A stretch of DNA of 45,571 bases from Cylindrobasidium torrendii FP15055 ss-10 (taxonomy: Eukaryota; Basidiomycota; Agaricomycetes; Agaricales; Physalacriaceae). A program made the translations under genes and the position numbers. The notes below the pieces were generated by a model. It did no database searches. It saw only the letters and a list, made by a program, of their open reading frames with translations, and was not told where the DNA came from. The DNA is taken from the NCBI GenBank assembly GCA_000934385.1, contig KN880627.1:1-45571 (forward strand), written 5' to 3'. This document shows, piece after piece, positions 23,601 to 33,108 of the stretch. The first letter of the stretch is position 1. Every line of letters begins with the position of its first letter.

Positions 23601-23789
23601 ATGGACGCCTTCTACGAACTCCCCTGCGTTATCCTCGAGGATGTTCCCGCAATTTCGCCCGCGGATGCCTCTGAGAAAGAGATGTTTGAGGTACCCCAAA
23701 TTAGTCGGTTCTCTCCCGACTACGACGGCGATGTGACCGACGCCGAGCGCCATGACGACTCTACATCATATACGTGCATTATTGCATAG
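23601..23789 (+). CDS. Lipopeptide mating pheromone precursor 1 (CaaX CIIA)
   Basis: A single-exon gene of 62 residues beginning MDAFYELPCVILEDVP, the same opening style as the other three precursors here. It ends in the CaaX box CIIA. An E-R pair precedes the final HDDSTSYTC segment, so the expected mature product is about nine residues with a farnesylated, carboxymethylated C-terminal cysteine. Basidiomycete precursors of this kind are short, acidic in the middle and CaaX-ended, and are secreted through an ABC transporter after prenylation; they activate STE3-type receptors of compatible mates. The gene sits 1.0 kb upstream of receptor 1 on the same strand. It differs most from the other three, which share TAYTC before or at the box and an E-H instead of E-R. 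Confidence 0.9.
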   Translation: MDAFYELPCVILEDVPAISPADASEKEMFEVPQISRFSPDYDGDVTDAERHDDSTSYTCIIA

Positions 23790-24568
23790 TCGGTGCGTGC
23801 ATCCCACTTCCCGCTGCCAGCAACTCACGAATATATCCAGGCTATACACACGCCCAAACCACCATTAGACTGCTTGTTCCCTCGCCATCGCCCGCGAATG
23901 CCACCTGGCGTGACACTTGCAAGGGCAGTGCTTATGCTTTCCATCCCGGTACATTTCCTTCACCCTCTCCTGCGCCAGAAGTTGATTCCTTATAGATATC
24001 ATTCCTCTATATGCCTCTCTACATTTCTATACGAATCCGTATCCCTGCTTCGAGAACCCATAGGTCCAGCGAGACTGGACCTCTACGCTCCTTATGCCAC
24101 GATACGATACCCATTCACGACATATCTTTATCCAAGGTATTTATGTACATCTTAGCTTGTACTTTCTGGGCCCAATTGGCGTCGATAAATGGAATTGTTT
24201 GTACCAATAACCCAATATTCTTAAACGCAAGCGATACATGTGGTGCAAACTAATTCCGAGTAATGGGAGTGCTGTGGCGAAATTTTCTGTAAGCTTACTT
24301 GAGATGGAAAAATGGGAAGGATATGGCCAGATGAGATTTTTGCGCAAAGCTTGACTCTGAGTCTGGTAATGCGGGGTCCTATTCTTCGACTGATGGGGAA
24401 ATCCTTTCTCACGGTCCCAGCCTGCTTCATCCTCGAACTATTCTTCCAAAGTCCTGTCTGAAATTTCTTCAAAAATGGCACAGAGGACTTTCGATAAGTT
24501 AGCAAGATTACTGAGCTCGCAGGATGTATGGAATCAAGCGCTTGGGTGCGCTTTGGAGACACGTGGCA

Positions 24569-24660
24569 ACAATGGGCTTATGACGTCACACGACAAACAA
24601 TGGCCAATTGCCAAACACGAGGACGAACAATCGGCCGTCCCTCGCTTTGTCCTCCATTGT
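24569..24660 (+). promoter_or_regulatory. HMG-box-like motif cluster upstream of receptor 1
   Basis: Four cores occur within 92 bp: ACAATG at 24569 and 24597, CTTTGT (ACAAAG on minus) at 24645 and CATTGT (ACAATG on minus) at 24655. They precede a TATA box at 24677 and the receptor ATG at 24793. The density suggests control by an HMG-domain mating regulator; binding is inferred. Confidence 0.45.
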
Positions 24661-24676
24661 TCCTTTGACCGACATG

Positions 24677-24682
24677 TATAAA
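24677..24682 (+). promoter_or_regulatory. TATA box of receptor 1
   Basis: TATAAA, 116 bp before the ATG at 24793. Confidence 0.55.
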
Positions 24683-24792
24683 TGCTTTGAGGATCCGGAC
24701 CGGGCTTCTGCCTCCCTTTTCTCCTCTAACGACGCCGACCCACGTCCTTTCACGACTGCCGCTCATCCTTTCTCGACGGCTTATACGACACA

Positions 24793-26475
24793 ATGGCCGA
24801 CGCTTACTACCCTTTGTTCCAAATTTTTGCCGTCCTGGCCATCGTTTGCATTCTCGTCCCGCTTCCATGGCACCTTCAAGCGTGGAATACCGGCACTTGC
24901 ATGTTCATGATATGGGTCGCGCTTGCCATTCTTAACTTCCTGGTCAACACGCTCGTCTGGAAGAATAACGTAGCGGATATGGCGCCCATCTGGTGTGATA
25001 TATGTGCGTGCTTTGTCGCGCGCGCTTTTCTTTCATACTGACCTTTCATGCTTTGCAGCTACACGTATCACCTTGGCCTCCAGTGTCGGGATCAGCGCGG
25101 CCTCTCTATGCATCAACCGCCGCCTGTATAAGATTGCAGCCATCCAGTCCGTTTCCTCCAGCCGCGAAGACGTGCGTCTGCGCCTTTTCTTTCATGTCCA
25201 GTGCTCATGATGCTTGCAGAGGCGACGCGACATCATTGTGGACTTGGTAATCGGCGTTGGCATCCCGCTTCTCCAACTCCCGGCCCACTTCGTTGTCAAT
25301 GGACACCGCTATGATATCGTGGAAGATGTTGGGTGCATGGTCGCGACCTTCAACACTCCCCCCGCGTACCCTTTGACGTTCCTCTGGCCCAATGTCCTAT
25401 GTCTTGTGTCTGTCATGTATTCCAGTATGTGGCAGCATTCTATCTCTCATTGCCAGTCGCTGACAGATGCCATAGTCCTCACCATCCGGGCGTTCCTCCA
25501 GCGTCGCGCGCAGTTCAACCAATTCCTATCCAGCACGTCAGGCATCAACCGTAACCGGTACTTCCGCCTGCTCGCTCTCGCCTCGGTCGAGCTCCTGGTA
25601 AACATCCCCGTCTCAAGCTTCGGCCTTTACCTCAACACTACCCGTGGTTCAATACACCCGTGGGTTTCCTGGGAAGACACGCACTACGACTGGTTTGCGG
25701 TCCGCCAAGTCCCTTCGTTCGTCTGGCGCGCGGACTCTAGCATGGTCACCGTCGTCGAGCTGCAAAGATGGGCTCCAGTCTTCATTTCCTTCGTATTCTT
25801 TGGCTTTTTCGGCTTCGCCGACGAGGCCAGGAAAAGCTACAAGGCCGCTCTCACACGCGTCGGGTGCGTTCATTCCAGGTCTGTTGAAAGCTCTTGTACT
25901 GAACCTCTTTCAGTATACTTTCGAAGCAGTCTAACAAGAAAAATCTGCAACTGCCCTTCCACAACAGCAAGTTTATTCGCACTGTTGGTGGCAAGCCATC
26001 TTTCAGGAAACCTGTCCGCACCGACTCCTTGGCTTCATCCACGGTTGTCTCGTCGCCCACCAGCAAAATATCGCCTTCCGAGATAGACGCAAGCTTCGGT
26101 GCCCACAAACGCTCCGGCTCAGTCGACTCTATCGCCTGGGCAGAAAGCACTTATGCACCGCCTGCGACATGGCCCACATGCCCGGCGCCCCGACCGACAT
26201 CCGTCAGCTCTGTCAGCGCATGCGTCTCATCCCCGTCTGTCGATAACATCCCTCTGTCTCCTATCGAACACTCTATTCACACCATACCGTCGCTGAGCGC
26301 ATTCCCCGAACCACCAACAATTTCGGACGCACCTGGTCGCCCCGAATCACAACGCCGCATCCAGGATCTTGTGCAAGTAACAAGAATACCGGAATCAAGC
26401 GAACACGTCCTACATCTGGTTGAGCCAGAACGAGCGCGCTCTCCGGTCGCGCGGCCATTCTCGACGCTCTACTAG
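24793..26475 (+). CDS. STE3: STE3-like pheromone receptor 1 (GPCR)
   Basis: Exons 24793-25003, 25059-25171, 25220-25424, 25476-25863 and 25914-26475 give 492 residues; the junctions keep frame. The protein has the layout of the fungal STE3 class (class D GPCR): seven membrane helices within the first 300 residues, then a long Ser/Pro-rich cytoplasmic tail. Landmarks are the LPWHLQAWNTGTC turn after helix 1, WCDISTRI before helix 3, INRRLY at the end of helix 3, TIRAFLQRRAQF in the third cytoplasmic loop, and FGFADEARKSYKAAL after helix 7. It detects farnesylated pheromones at the plasma membrane and signals through a G protein and MAP kinase cascade to control nuclear migration and clamp fusion. 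Pheromone genes lie on both sides, so this is the likely mating-type-specific receptor of the locus. The intron at 25425-25475 is a multiple of three and could be retained, adding residues in the third loop. Confidence 0.93.
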
Positions 26476-27313
26476 TTTGCGTCGGCCACCTACCTATCCA
26501 TCCACAGATATACACTTCGCATTTCTTGATTCTTATCTTTATTTCATTTTCGTTCGACGTTCATTCATTCTACTATCACGATTTGGGCTTGCCCGTTGGG
26601 TGCACACGTACGACTACACACCATTCCTTCTTGTATTATACCTGGTTTTGGGACTGACTTTGCTATGACTTCGTCTACTCTCGAGTAGTCATTTGTAACA
26701 CCATAATGATAGAATACTTTGATGAATGACATGATACACATTGGCCTGTAAAACGGTGGACATCCAGCAAAGTCGACATTGCCAGTTCCGAGACGCAATC
26801 TGTCTTGCTCGCAACACTTGCTCTTGTCAGATGTTTTCTGAGTGAGCACTGCTTCGAGTGCACAAAAGGACGTCCAATACCAGCATGGCCCCATACATAC
26901 TGGTACAAAGAAGCGTCAAAATAACCATGGTAGGCGCTGCAACGGAGTGTGCGGGCTAATGGACAATAGCTGGACAATAGGACACCACTGTGGCGTCCAC
27001 AGGTCCTTCACCTCAGACAGGTCTATCAAGTCTGGAACATCCCATCGAACCTTCGAAGTCTCACAATTACTGTGTATCAACTTTTTCTTTGATTCCTTTC
27101 GACTTTCTACGAAGCTATTCACAACTTCATTATTTAAACCGATTGTGATACAATCGATCGAACAAAGAGCCTTCATTGCAACAGCGATGCAGCACATGAA
27201 CAATGCCCCCACAGCGCGTCTATATAATATCCCGGTGGCTCTTCGAGCCCTTCAGAGATTTCATCCTTCGTTTCACCACCACAACCTCAAATCACTCGAT
27301 TCTACGCAGTACA
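26476..27313. other. Intergenic between receptor 1 and pheromone 2
   Basis: No gene seen in about 840 bp. The last 150 bp are the pheromone 2 promoter, with ACAAAG at 27162, ACAATG at 27200 and a TATA box. Confidence 0.5.
27162..27227 (+). promoter_or_regulatory. Pheromone 2 promoter: HMG-box-like sites and TATA box
   Basis: ACAAAG (27162-27167) and ACAATG (27200-27205) are followed by TATATAA (27221-27227), 93 bp before the ATG at 27314. The arrangement resembles that upstream of receptor 1 and pheromone 1. Confidence 0.45.
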
Positions 27314-27505
27314 ATGGACGCTTTCAACAACCTTCCATGTGCTATCTTCGAGGACATTCCGGCGTCCGAAGGTGGGCTTTTGAAGCACCAGTCAGAAAAA
27401 ACTAGCCTTTTCAACCTTGACGCCGAACACCACAATGCAGAGAGTGCACTCGCCGACATGGAGCACCGTGACGAAGGTACGGCGTACACCTGCACGCTCA
27501 TGTAG
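27314..27505 (+). CDS. Lipopeptide mating pheromone precursor 2 (CaaX CTLM)
   Basis: A single-exon gene of 63 residues, MDAFNNLPCAIFEDIP at the start and CTLM at the end. The E-H pair precedes RDEGTAYTC, giving a predicted nine-residue mature lipopeptide. It is the only one of the four ending in Met; CaaX boxes ending in A or M are both typical farnesyltransferase substrates. The start is the first ATG; the frame is open further upstream, but that part overlaps the TATA box and is not expected to be translated. It lies 0.84 kb downstream of receptor 1 on the same strand. Confidence 0.92.
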   Translation: MDAFNNLPCAIFEDIPASEGGLLKHQSEKTSLFNLDAEHHNAESALADMEHRDEGTAYTCTLM

Positions 27506-28254
27506 AGCGTCTCACGATGCCCATGTCACTTATCTATTTGCACAGTAACTTTTATTCATATTTTATTCTTCGACTTCTACCCAAACGGTGAGAGTGTCTG
27601 TCACACTCGGCCACCGAACCCTCCCTCTTGCTTTCGACTTCTCTGGGAGGGCTTCAAAGCAATCTATTCTACTGGCGACATCCTTGCTAGTTCTATCACA
27701 ACGAAATGTATACGTATGGAATCTTTCTATGGATCCTTCACCTGTCTGCCATTCAAGCCACGCATGGCACCGCTGGATGCATCAAACTTGGATACGCATT
27801 TCATTCGGTCGAGTGCCCAATTCCTATGGCTTTTACGACCTCGCACAGGTAGGCTTCAACATTTTCCTATGGTTTTTCAGTCTGCTATCAATGATTTGGG
27901 CGCACTTGTGACTCGGCGTCTGTCATTCGTGACTCAGGTATAGCTGGATGGAAACCCCGGGTGGGAGTCTCATATTGCCGGAGTTGTCGGGTTGAGACAG
28001 GCTGATTCAGCAACAATAACCTGAAATGTGAATTTCACATATGCTGTGAAATTGTGCCTTGCAGAAAAGGTATAAAAGGCATGTCTCTTGGGCGTTGTGC
28101 TTCTGCCCCCCCTCACCAAACCCCATAACACCCTCACCGAATTTGCATCGCTACTGCGAAGCTACTATCGTCACCCTCACGCTTCGCGTGCCCCCGCGCA
28201 CCCCCGCGCATTGTAACACCACCCGCACCACACCCTACCCATTGTTGTACTATT
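27506..28254. other. Intergenic between pheromones 2 and 3
   Basis: No gene seen; an open frame at 27588-27911 has no recognisable features. A small inverted repeat (TGTGAA T TTCACA, 28027-28039) lies just before the TATA box of pheromone 3. Confidence 0.5.
28071..28077 (+). promoter_or_regulatory. TATA box of pheromone 3
   Basis: TATAAAA, 184 bp before the ATG at 28255. A pyrimidine-rich leader of about 180 bp follows. Confidence 0.55.
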
Positions 28255-28452
28255 ATGTCAGGCATCGATAGCTTTAGCGAGCTGCCTTGCGCCATTTTCG
28301 AGGACGTTGCTTCCCTCGCGCCCGACGTCGCTGTCGCGGACGCCAAGGTCACCATGGATGTCCCTACCACCCTCATTCTCGGTGACGCCGAGGACACCAT
28401 CGACAGGGAGCACAGAGACGGAGGCACCGCCTACACCTGTTGCATTGCCTAG
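28255..28452 (+). CDS. Lipopeptide mating pheromone precursor 3 (CaaX CCIA)
   Basis: A single-exon gene of 65 residues, MSGIDSFSELPCAIFEDVA at the start and CCIA at the end. The E-H pair precedes RDGGTAYTC, so the predicted mature peptide differs from that of precursor 2 at one residue (G for E). The CaaX box has a second Cys at the a1 position. Its opening (MSGID) and general sequence make it the closest relative of precursor 4, which lies 1.3 kb away on the other strand. Confidence 0.92.
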   Translation: MSGIDSFSELPCAIFEDVASLAPDVAVADAKVTMDVPTTLILGDAEDTIDREHRDGGTAYTCCIA

Positions 28453-29717
28453 GCCCGAAGGGTGCGTTCATCGTCGTCCTCTCTCCCTTTCATCCAGTAC
28501 TGACCATGGCTCTTTAGGCATCCACTCATTTAGTCGAAACCAAACCAAACACAACACGCTGCCGTTTTTATTTCCCCCCTCGCGTTGTATGTACCATAAC
28601 CTATTGAAACCTTCTATTACTCGCAGCCGTTAGAGTCGGTCGTGCGCGACTCTCGATGCGGCGGCATGGCCCACTTTTTTTTACTCTTCTACTGGCCATG
28701 CCGATATTCTATCGCCATCTTATCTATTGATAACCCAACCCTCATTCCATAACTAGCTAGGACCACCCTCCTTCACTACACGCCGTAGCTAGGCCAAACC
28801 TGTGTATGTGTACAATCCAAAGTCATCTGTTCGTGTAAATCGTCCGAAAAAGGATAAATGAATCTGAGGGTAACGAAGTTCCCTGCGAACACGCTGTGCG
28901 GTGGCCCGGGCTAGTCTGCCATAAACCGTCGAACTGGCCCTTCTGCTAAGCGTAAAGTGCCCAAATGCGCAGTCATGCGGTCCGATACCGGCTTAGTTGT
29001 GACAATGCACAATCTACTTGGAACTTATAGGCCATGAGGGACCCAAAAGTAGGGAGCGCGGGGTTACATCGAGAGGCACCGCATGCCTCCGTCGTCGTCT
29101 CTGGGCAACAAAAAGCCAAAGATGCTCCATTGCTTATCTCCAGCGCGCCGCCAAGTGTCTGCTGACTGAAATATTGGGAAAATCGAGGACCTTTCCGCGC
29201 TTAAAAGACGTAAGTATTATCAAGAATTTATTCTGGTCTGCTCAAATGTCGCGATGCGAAGACGGAAAGAGGGGCGCTGGAGTCTCGTTACCGCCAGTAA
29301 CTCATCGATAGAGTAACGGGGCACAGAAAAGGCCTGCCCTCAGAGCCGCTACTCTCGGAGATCGTCGCGGCATGCTTTTTTTGACGAAGAGCCTCTGTCT
29401 GTGACTCTGTGCGCTATGAATTGTTATGTTTTAATTCAAGGCATTTAATACGGAGGGCATTGGATGAAGAGGCGGCGTATGATTGTGGGCCGTATGGCAT
29501 AAAAGCATAAGCAACGACACCGCCTATGTGGTGCACGGAGCGAAGGATATGTGGCGACGGCTAGGGTCAAGTAAGGGGAGCATATGGTTCCAATGAGGGA
29601 TAAAGAGGGTGCATAGTATGAGAATAACGGCCTCAAATCGGTGTTGGTAGAGCGCAGAGCAGCTGACAAGATCATGAGTGAGCAAGCCGGATGGAAATTG
29701 ACGACGAATGCGCACGC
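28453..29717. other. Intergenic between convergent pheromone genes 3 and 4
   Basis: About 1.26 kb with no supportable gene; includes the 3' ends of both pheromone genes. Confidence 0.5.
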
Positions 29718-29918
29718 TTAGGCGATGGAGCAGGTATATGCAGTTCCTTCGTCGATGTGCTCCATTTCGACAACGGATGTTGATGAACCGCCTGGAAGAG
29801 TGGTTGGAATACTGGTGGTAGCTCTGCTGCAGTCTGCAGAAACAGCGTCGGCCGCAACGCCAGCAACGTCTTCGCGGATGACGCAGGGAAGGCTCTCGAA
29901 GTCGTCAATCCCAGACAT
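29718..29918 (-). CDS. Lipopeptide mating pheromone precursor 4 (CaaX CSIA)
   Basis: A single-exon minus-strand gene of 66 residues, MSGIDDFESLPCVIREDVA at the start and CSIA at the end. The E-H pair precedes IDEGTAYTC, giving a predicted nine-residue mature lipopeptide in which Ile replaces the Arg of precursors 2 and 3. It is convergent with precursor 3, suggesting an inverted duplication followed by divergence. A TATA-like box lies about 130 bp upstream. Confidence 0.92.
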   Translation of the reverse strand: MSGIDDFESLPCVIREDVAGVAADAVSADCSRATTSIPTTLPGGSSTSVVEMEHIDEGTAYTCSIA

Positions 29919-31852
29919 AACAACGCTTCATATCGAGTGGATGCGTCTCCGGTAGTGCTGTAATCTCGAATGCAAATGCCAGAAGACGGGGGAAAGGCTG
30001 GCTGGTAGTAGTCGTCGTTAAGAAAGGTAGCCTCCCAAGCGGAGGCGGTGCTTATATGTCCCAGCGATAAAATATAAGGTAATGAATATTTGCAAATCAT
30101 CGCTTTCAGATATGCCGGCGAGCCACTGCAGCCAAGGTCGCTGGATTGACGCAGACGGCAGATTCACAAGAGCTGTTGTCGTCCTGTGAATTTCTGCAAG
30201 GCACGCTAATGGAGTACTGTCATCGCCATATTGTCAGAGTTATGTTTCCACAGTTAGGTCAGGAAAATAGTCACGTTCAAATAGTGGTCAAAGGGTCTCA
30301 GTAGCAGCCATATTGACGCCACCAGACACGAACCGACATTGCGCAAGATATACGACACATCCAGGCATGCATTCCTCAATTTTTCGAGGTTTTGGCGATG
30401 GTAGTTGGACCAGAGCGTCGCAACGCCATCGGCGCTGTGGCTATTGTACAACAGCGCAGTGCATATCCTATAACCTATGAGCACCTGCGGATTTATGAAG
30501 AAACGGCTTGGAAGCAAGCAAAATGTTCAGAAGCGCTGTTGAATTTTTGTGGAGACATTTTCGACTACAACCCGAGCAACAGACTCCAGAGGCATGGTCC
30601 GGTCGTGACGCATGCCCTATGCGTAACAAATGATACGGCTGCATAGAAGAAAGAATTGAGGTCAGAGAAAAAAGAAACGCACGAAGTGTTTTGGAGAGAC
30701 AGACAAGTGCGACAACACCTGGAGACAGATTGCTCAGTTCGAGCTTCGAACAATGAAGAGTCGGCACCTGATAGGCGCTTATCCGACGTTGAACTTACGA
30801 TTAAGTTGTCGGAGGAGGCCACTGGAGGTGATTAATCACTCGTAGGTTGCGTGTTGCAATGCCTGTACTGACACTCAGTTGTCACTGCTAACATGAGTGT
30901 GCACGAACAACGTCTTGTCGTTTGAGGACGCGGTCTCGACAAGCAGGTATGTCGAGGGGTAGCGATTCATGTCAAATGAAACTCGAATATTCCTAGTAGC
31001 ACATCATATATTGCCAGCAGATTCATGATGAACATCTACTCACAACGGTCTTGTGGCAGCGATATTGACCAGGAACGAGGAAGATCAAAACTATCGGCGC
31101 AAGGAAAGTCCAGAATTTGTGTTGAATTCCAGATTCAGTCTGTATGACTGTATGAGCAATGATGCAATTCGAAAGAGGGAAGTTGGAGTTGAAAGTAAGA
31201 AGACAAGCCTTGCTGATGATCGACGGGATTATCCGGCCTAGGCGCCACGATATGGAACTACGATGATGTCGCGGTGGTGTTGTAGCATTGAAAGAGACCG
31301 TTATTCTGACCCAGAGATCATGGGCTGCTGGTATAGCACAAAGGTGACTGTCTGCCAGTTCTGAACCGACCGCATCAAGCCATCCCATCATGTTCTACAT
31401 GTTCATTACACTTTCGTTGGCCATACGCTAATTCATGAAGAAAATCTGTTCAAAGGCTCGCGTTGCATCGAAGCGCCCGTAGGAAACCTAGTACATTCAC
31501 CTGTCGGTCACACGTATAGTAGTATATACGTATTGACATTGTTACGTCGCCGCGCCTCAACTACAACACCCTGTACTTATTTTTCGAACTTTATAGAAGA
31601 TTTCCAAGAGCCATCAAATGCACATGTATTTACGTCTGGAAGTTTGACGGATGTTCAGACATCTTTGGCGATCTGTAAGGTAAATACTAGTGGCAGTCGC
31701 CGCCGTATACTAGGCGCGAACGTCTGCCTCACATGCGATTGCAACTAGTGTAGGCAGGTGTAGGCAATGATGATAACGCTGGATGTTTTCGAATGGAATG
31801 CTAGGTGCATAACTCTTATTGACGCACTCATTCTCATTCCGTGACCGTAAGC
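29919..31852. other. Gene-poor stretch right of the pheromone cluster
   Basis: About 1.9 kb without a supportable gene. It begins with the pheromone 4 promoter and ends at the target site of the retroelement. Minus-strand frames at 30254-30517 and 31023-31391 contain hydrophobic stretches but have no recognisable family and no clear exon joins; they could be relics of a membrane protein gene. Confidence 0.45.
30051..30056 (-). promoter_or_regulatory. TATA-like box of pheromone 4
   Basis: TATAAG on the minus strand, about 133 bp before the ATG at 29918, the same box and nearly the same spacing as for pheromone 1. Confidence 0.5.
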
Positions 31853-31857
31853 AACAT
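31853..31857. repeat. Target site duplication, left
   Basis: AACAT, repeated perfectly at 33109-33113 on the far side of the LTR element. Confidence 0.85.
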
Positions 31858-32020
31858 TGTAAGAAAACCTCCTTTTACGCACGGCAGAACTTGAACAACG
31901 TAGTATTCAGTGCTGCTAGGCGACAGTAGGAGGAAAAAGACTAACTACTACGGGTAATTGATCGAGATACATAGACCCCGTAGGTGGCGCAGAGGCGCCG
32001 GTAAATACGAAACCCTTACA
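31858..32020. repeat. Left LTR
   Basis: 163 bp, TGTAAG...CTTACA, identical to 32946-33108. Confidence 0.9.
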
Positions 32021-32540
32021 TACCCCCCAACTAGAATCCACCATAGGATTCTACAACCAAAACCAAAGAACATTCACGTAGAATGATGGGAATGTTGACC
32101 ATGGTTCATTGAAGTTGGGAACGGCAATTAGTTGGATGGCTTCACCCTAAATGGTGAAGCAATTAAGTTTGATTGTTGGACATAAAGTCTAACAAGTATT
32201 GATACAAGCACGTCTTCCATTGGAAGTGCGGTGCTAAGTATGTTGTTGCTATGGTCGGAGACGCAATGAGCAACGTAGCCCTGCACGGCGCACATGTATG
32301 CGGGGAGCGCAGCAATTTCTTGGGCAGTACAGCAAACCGAATTGGCTACTTGTACTTGTTTTGTCGGCCGTGCGCTTGGACAGCGCTTGAACGACTCGGG
32401 ATATATTGCCGCCGGGATTGAACCTGGGATGGCACTGATTCTGACTCGAAATTGACGTCATGATCGTAGCACGAGGCTATCGATCGAAAATTTGCATGAT
32501 CCCACTTGACTTGTTCGAGAAGTGGGAGAAGAATTGGGTC

Positions 32541-32710
32541 GGACACAACATAGTGTCCTTGATGTAGTCCTCCGACTTGTGAGGCCGGAGTAAAGCATGG
32601 GTCGGACACGCAACAATTGGTTGCATGTCCTGGGTTTGGTTCTCGGTCTCGCGCCTTGCGCGGAATCCAGAGGATAATTTGGTCGGACAGCTTGTTGTAC
32701 ATAGCTGTCC
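32541..32710. repeat. Three hairpins with a shared GTCGGACA start inside the retroelement
   Basis: Hairpins at 32541-32558 (GGACAC/GTGTCC), 32604-32630 (GGACA-GCAAC/GTTGC-TGTCC with one mismatch) and 32685-32710 (GGACAGCT/AGCTGTCC). Each stem opens with the string GTCGGACA, spaced 63 and 81 bp. Stem bases differ but complementarity is kept, which suggests selection on RNA structure. Confidence 0.6.
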
Positions 32711-32945
32711 TAGATTTGGTGCTTCGTCTTGTATAAGAGCGAAGCGGGGATTTGAGCGGACACGACAAGGTATCCTAGCGAATTGTCGAAAGTACTGCGT
32801 ACTAACGTGCTCGTCGCCTAACGAGTCGGGATTGTGCAGACACCTCGAGGGTATCCTAGGCGATGTATTGCTAGTGCGGGGACTAGTCGCTCGTCGCCTG
32901 GCGAGCTCGGATTCAGCACCGAACTAGGAGTATAGTTCAAAAAAG

Positions 32946-33108
32946 TGTAAGAAAACCTCCTTTTACGCACGGCAGAACTTGAACAACGTAGTATTCAGTG
33001 CTGCTAGGCGACAGTAGGAGGAAAAAGACTAACTACTACGGGTAATTGATCGAGATACATAGACCCCGTAGGTGGCGCAGAGGCGCCGGTAAATACGAAA
33101 CCCTTACA
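32946..33108. repeat. Right LTR
   Basis: 163 bp, identical to the left LTR; followed by the target duplication AACAT at 33109-33113. Confidence 0.9.

Larger units (their letters stand above)
23790..24792. other. Intergenic between pheromone 1 and receptor 1
   Basis: About 1 kb with no gene. The last 230 bp hold an HMG-box-like motif cluster and TATA box of the receptor gene. Confidence 0.5.
31858..33108. mobile_element. Non-autonomous LTR retroelement (TRIM type), 1251 bp
   Basis: Two 163-bp direct repeats (31858-32020 and 32946-33108), identical by reading, begin TGTAAG and end CTTACA, the usual TG..CA with short inverted termini. They bound a 925-bp interior without coding capacity for Gag or Pol. 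A perfect 5-bp target duplication (AACAT) flanks the element. Right after the left LTR comes an 8-bp hairpin (TAGAATCC / GGATTCTA, 32032-32053), where a primer-binding site would be; a short A-rich run precedes the right LTR. The size and lack of genes fit a terminal-repeat retrotransposon in miniature that relies on proteins from another element. LTR identity points to recent insertion. It sits in the 3' end of the DUF7918-like pseudogene. Confidence 0.9.

Noticed and set aside
28134..28427. Minus-strand frame across pheromone gene 3
   Set aside because: Antisense shadow of a short GC-rich coding sequence; no CaaX or family features.
30254..31391. Hydrophobic minus-strand segments that might be a third, decayed receptor or other membrane protein
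   Set aside because: No STE3 landmark (LPWHLQ, WCD, INRRLY) is present and no exon chain can be built.
32405..32435. tRNA B-box-like sequence (GGTTCAATCC on minus) within the retroelement
   Set aside because: No A box, acceptor stem or balanced T-arm around it, and it is too far from the LTR to be a primer-binding site.
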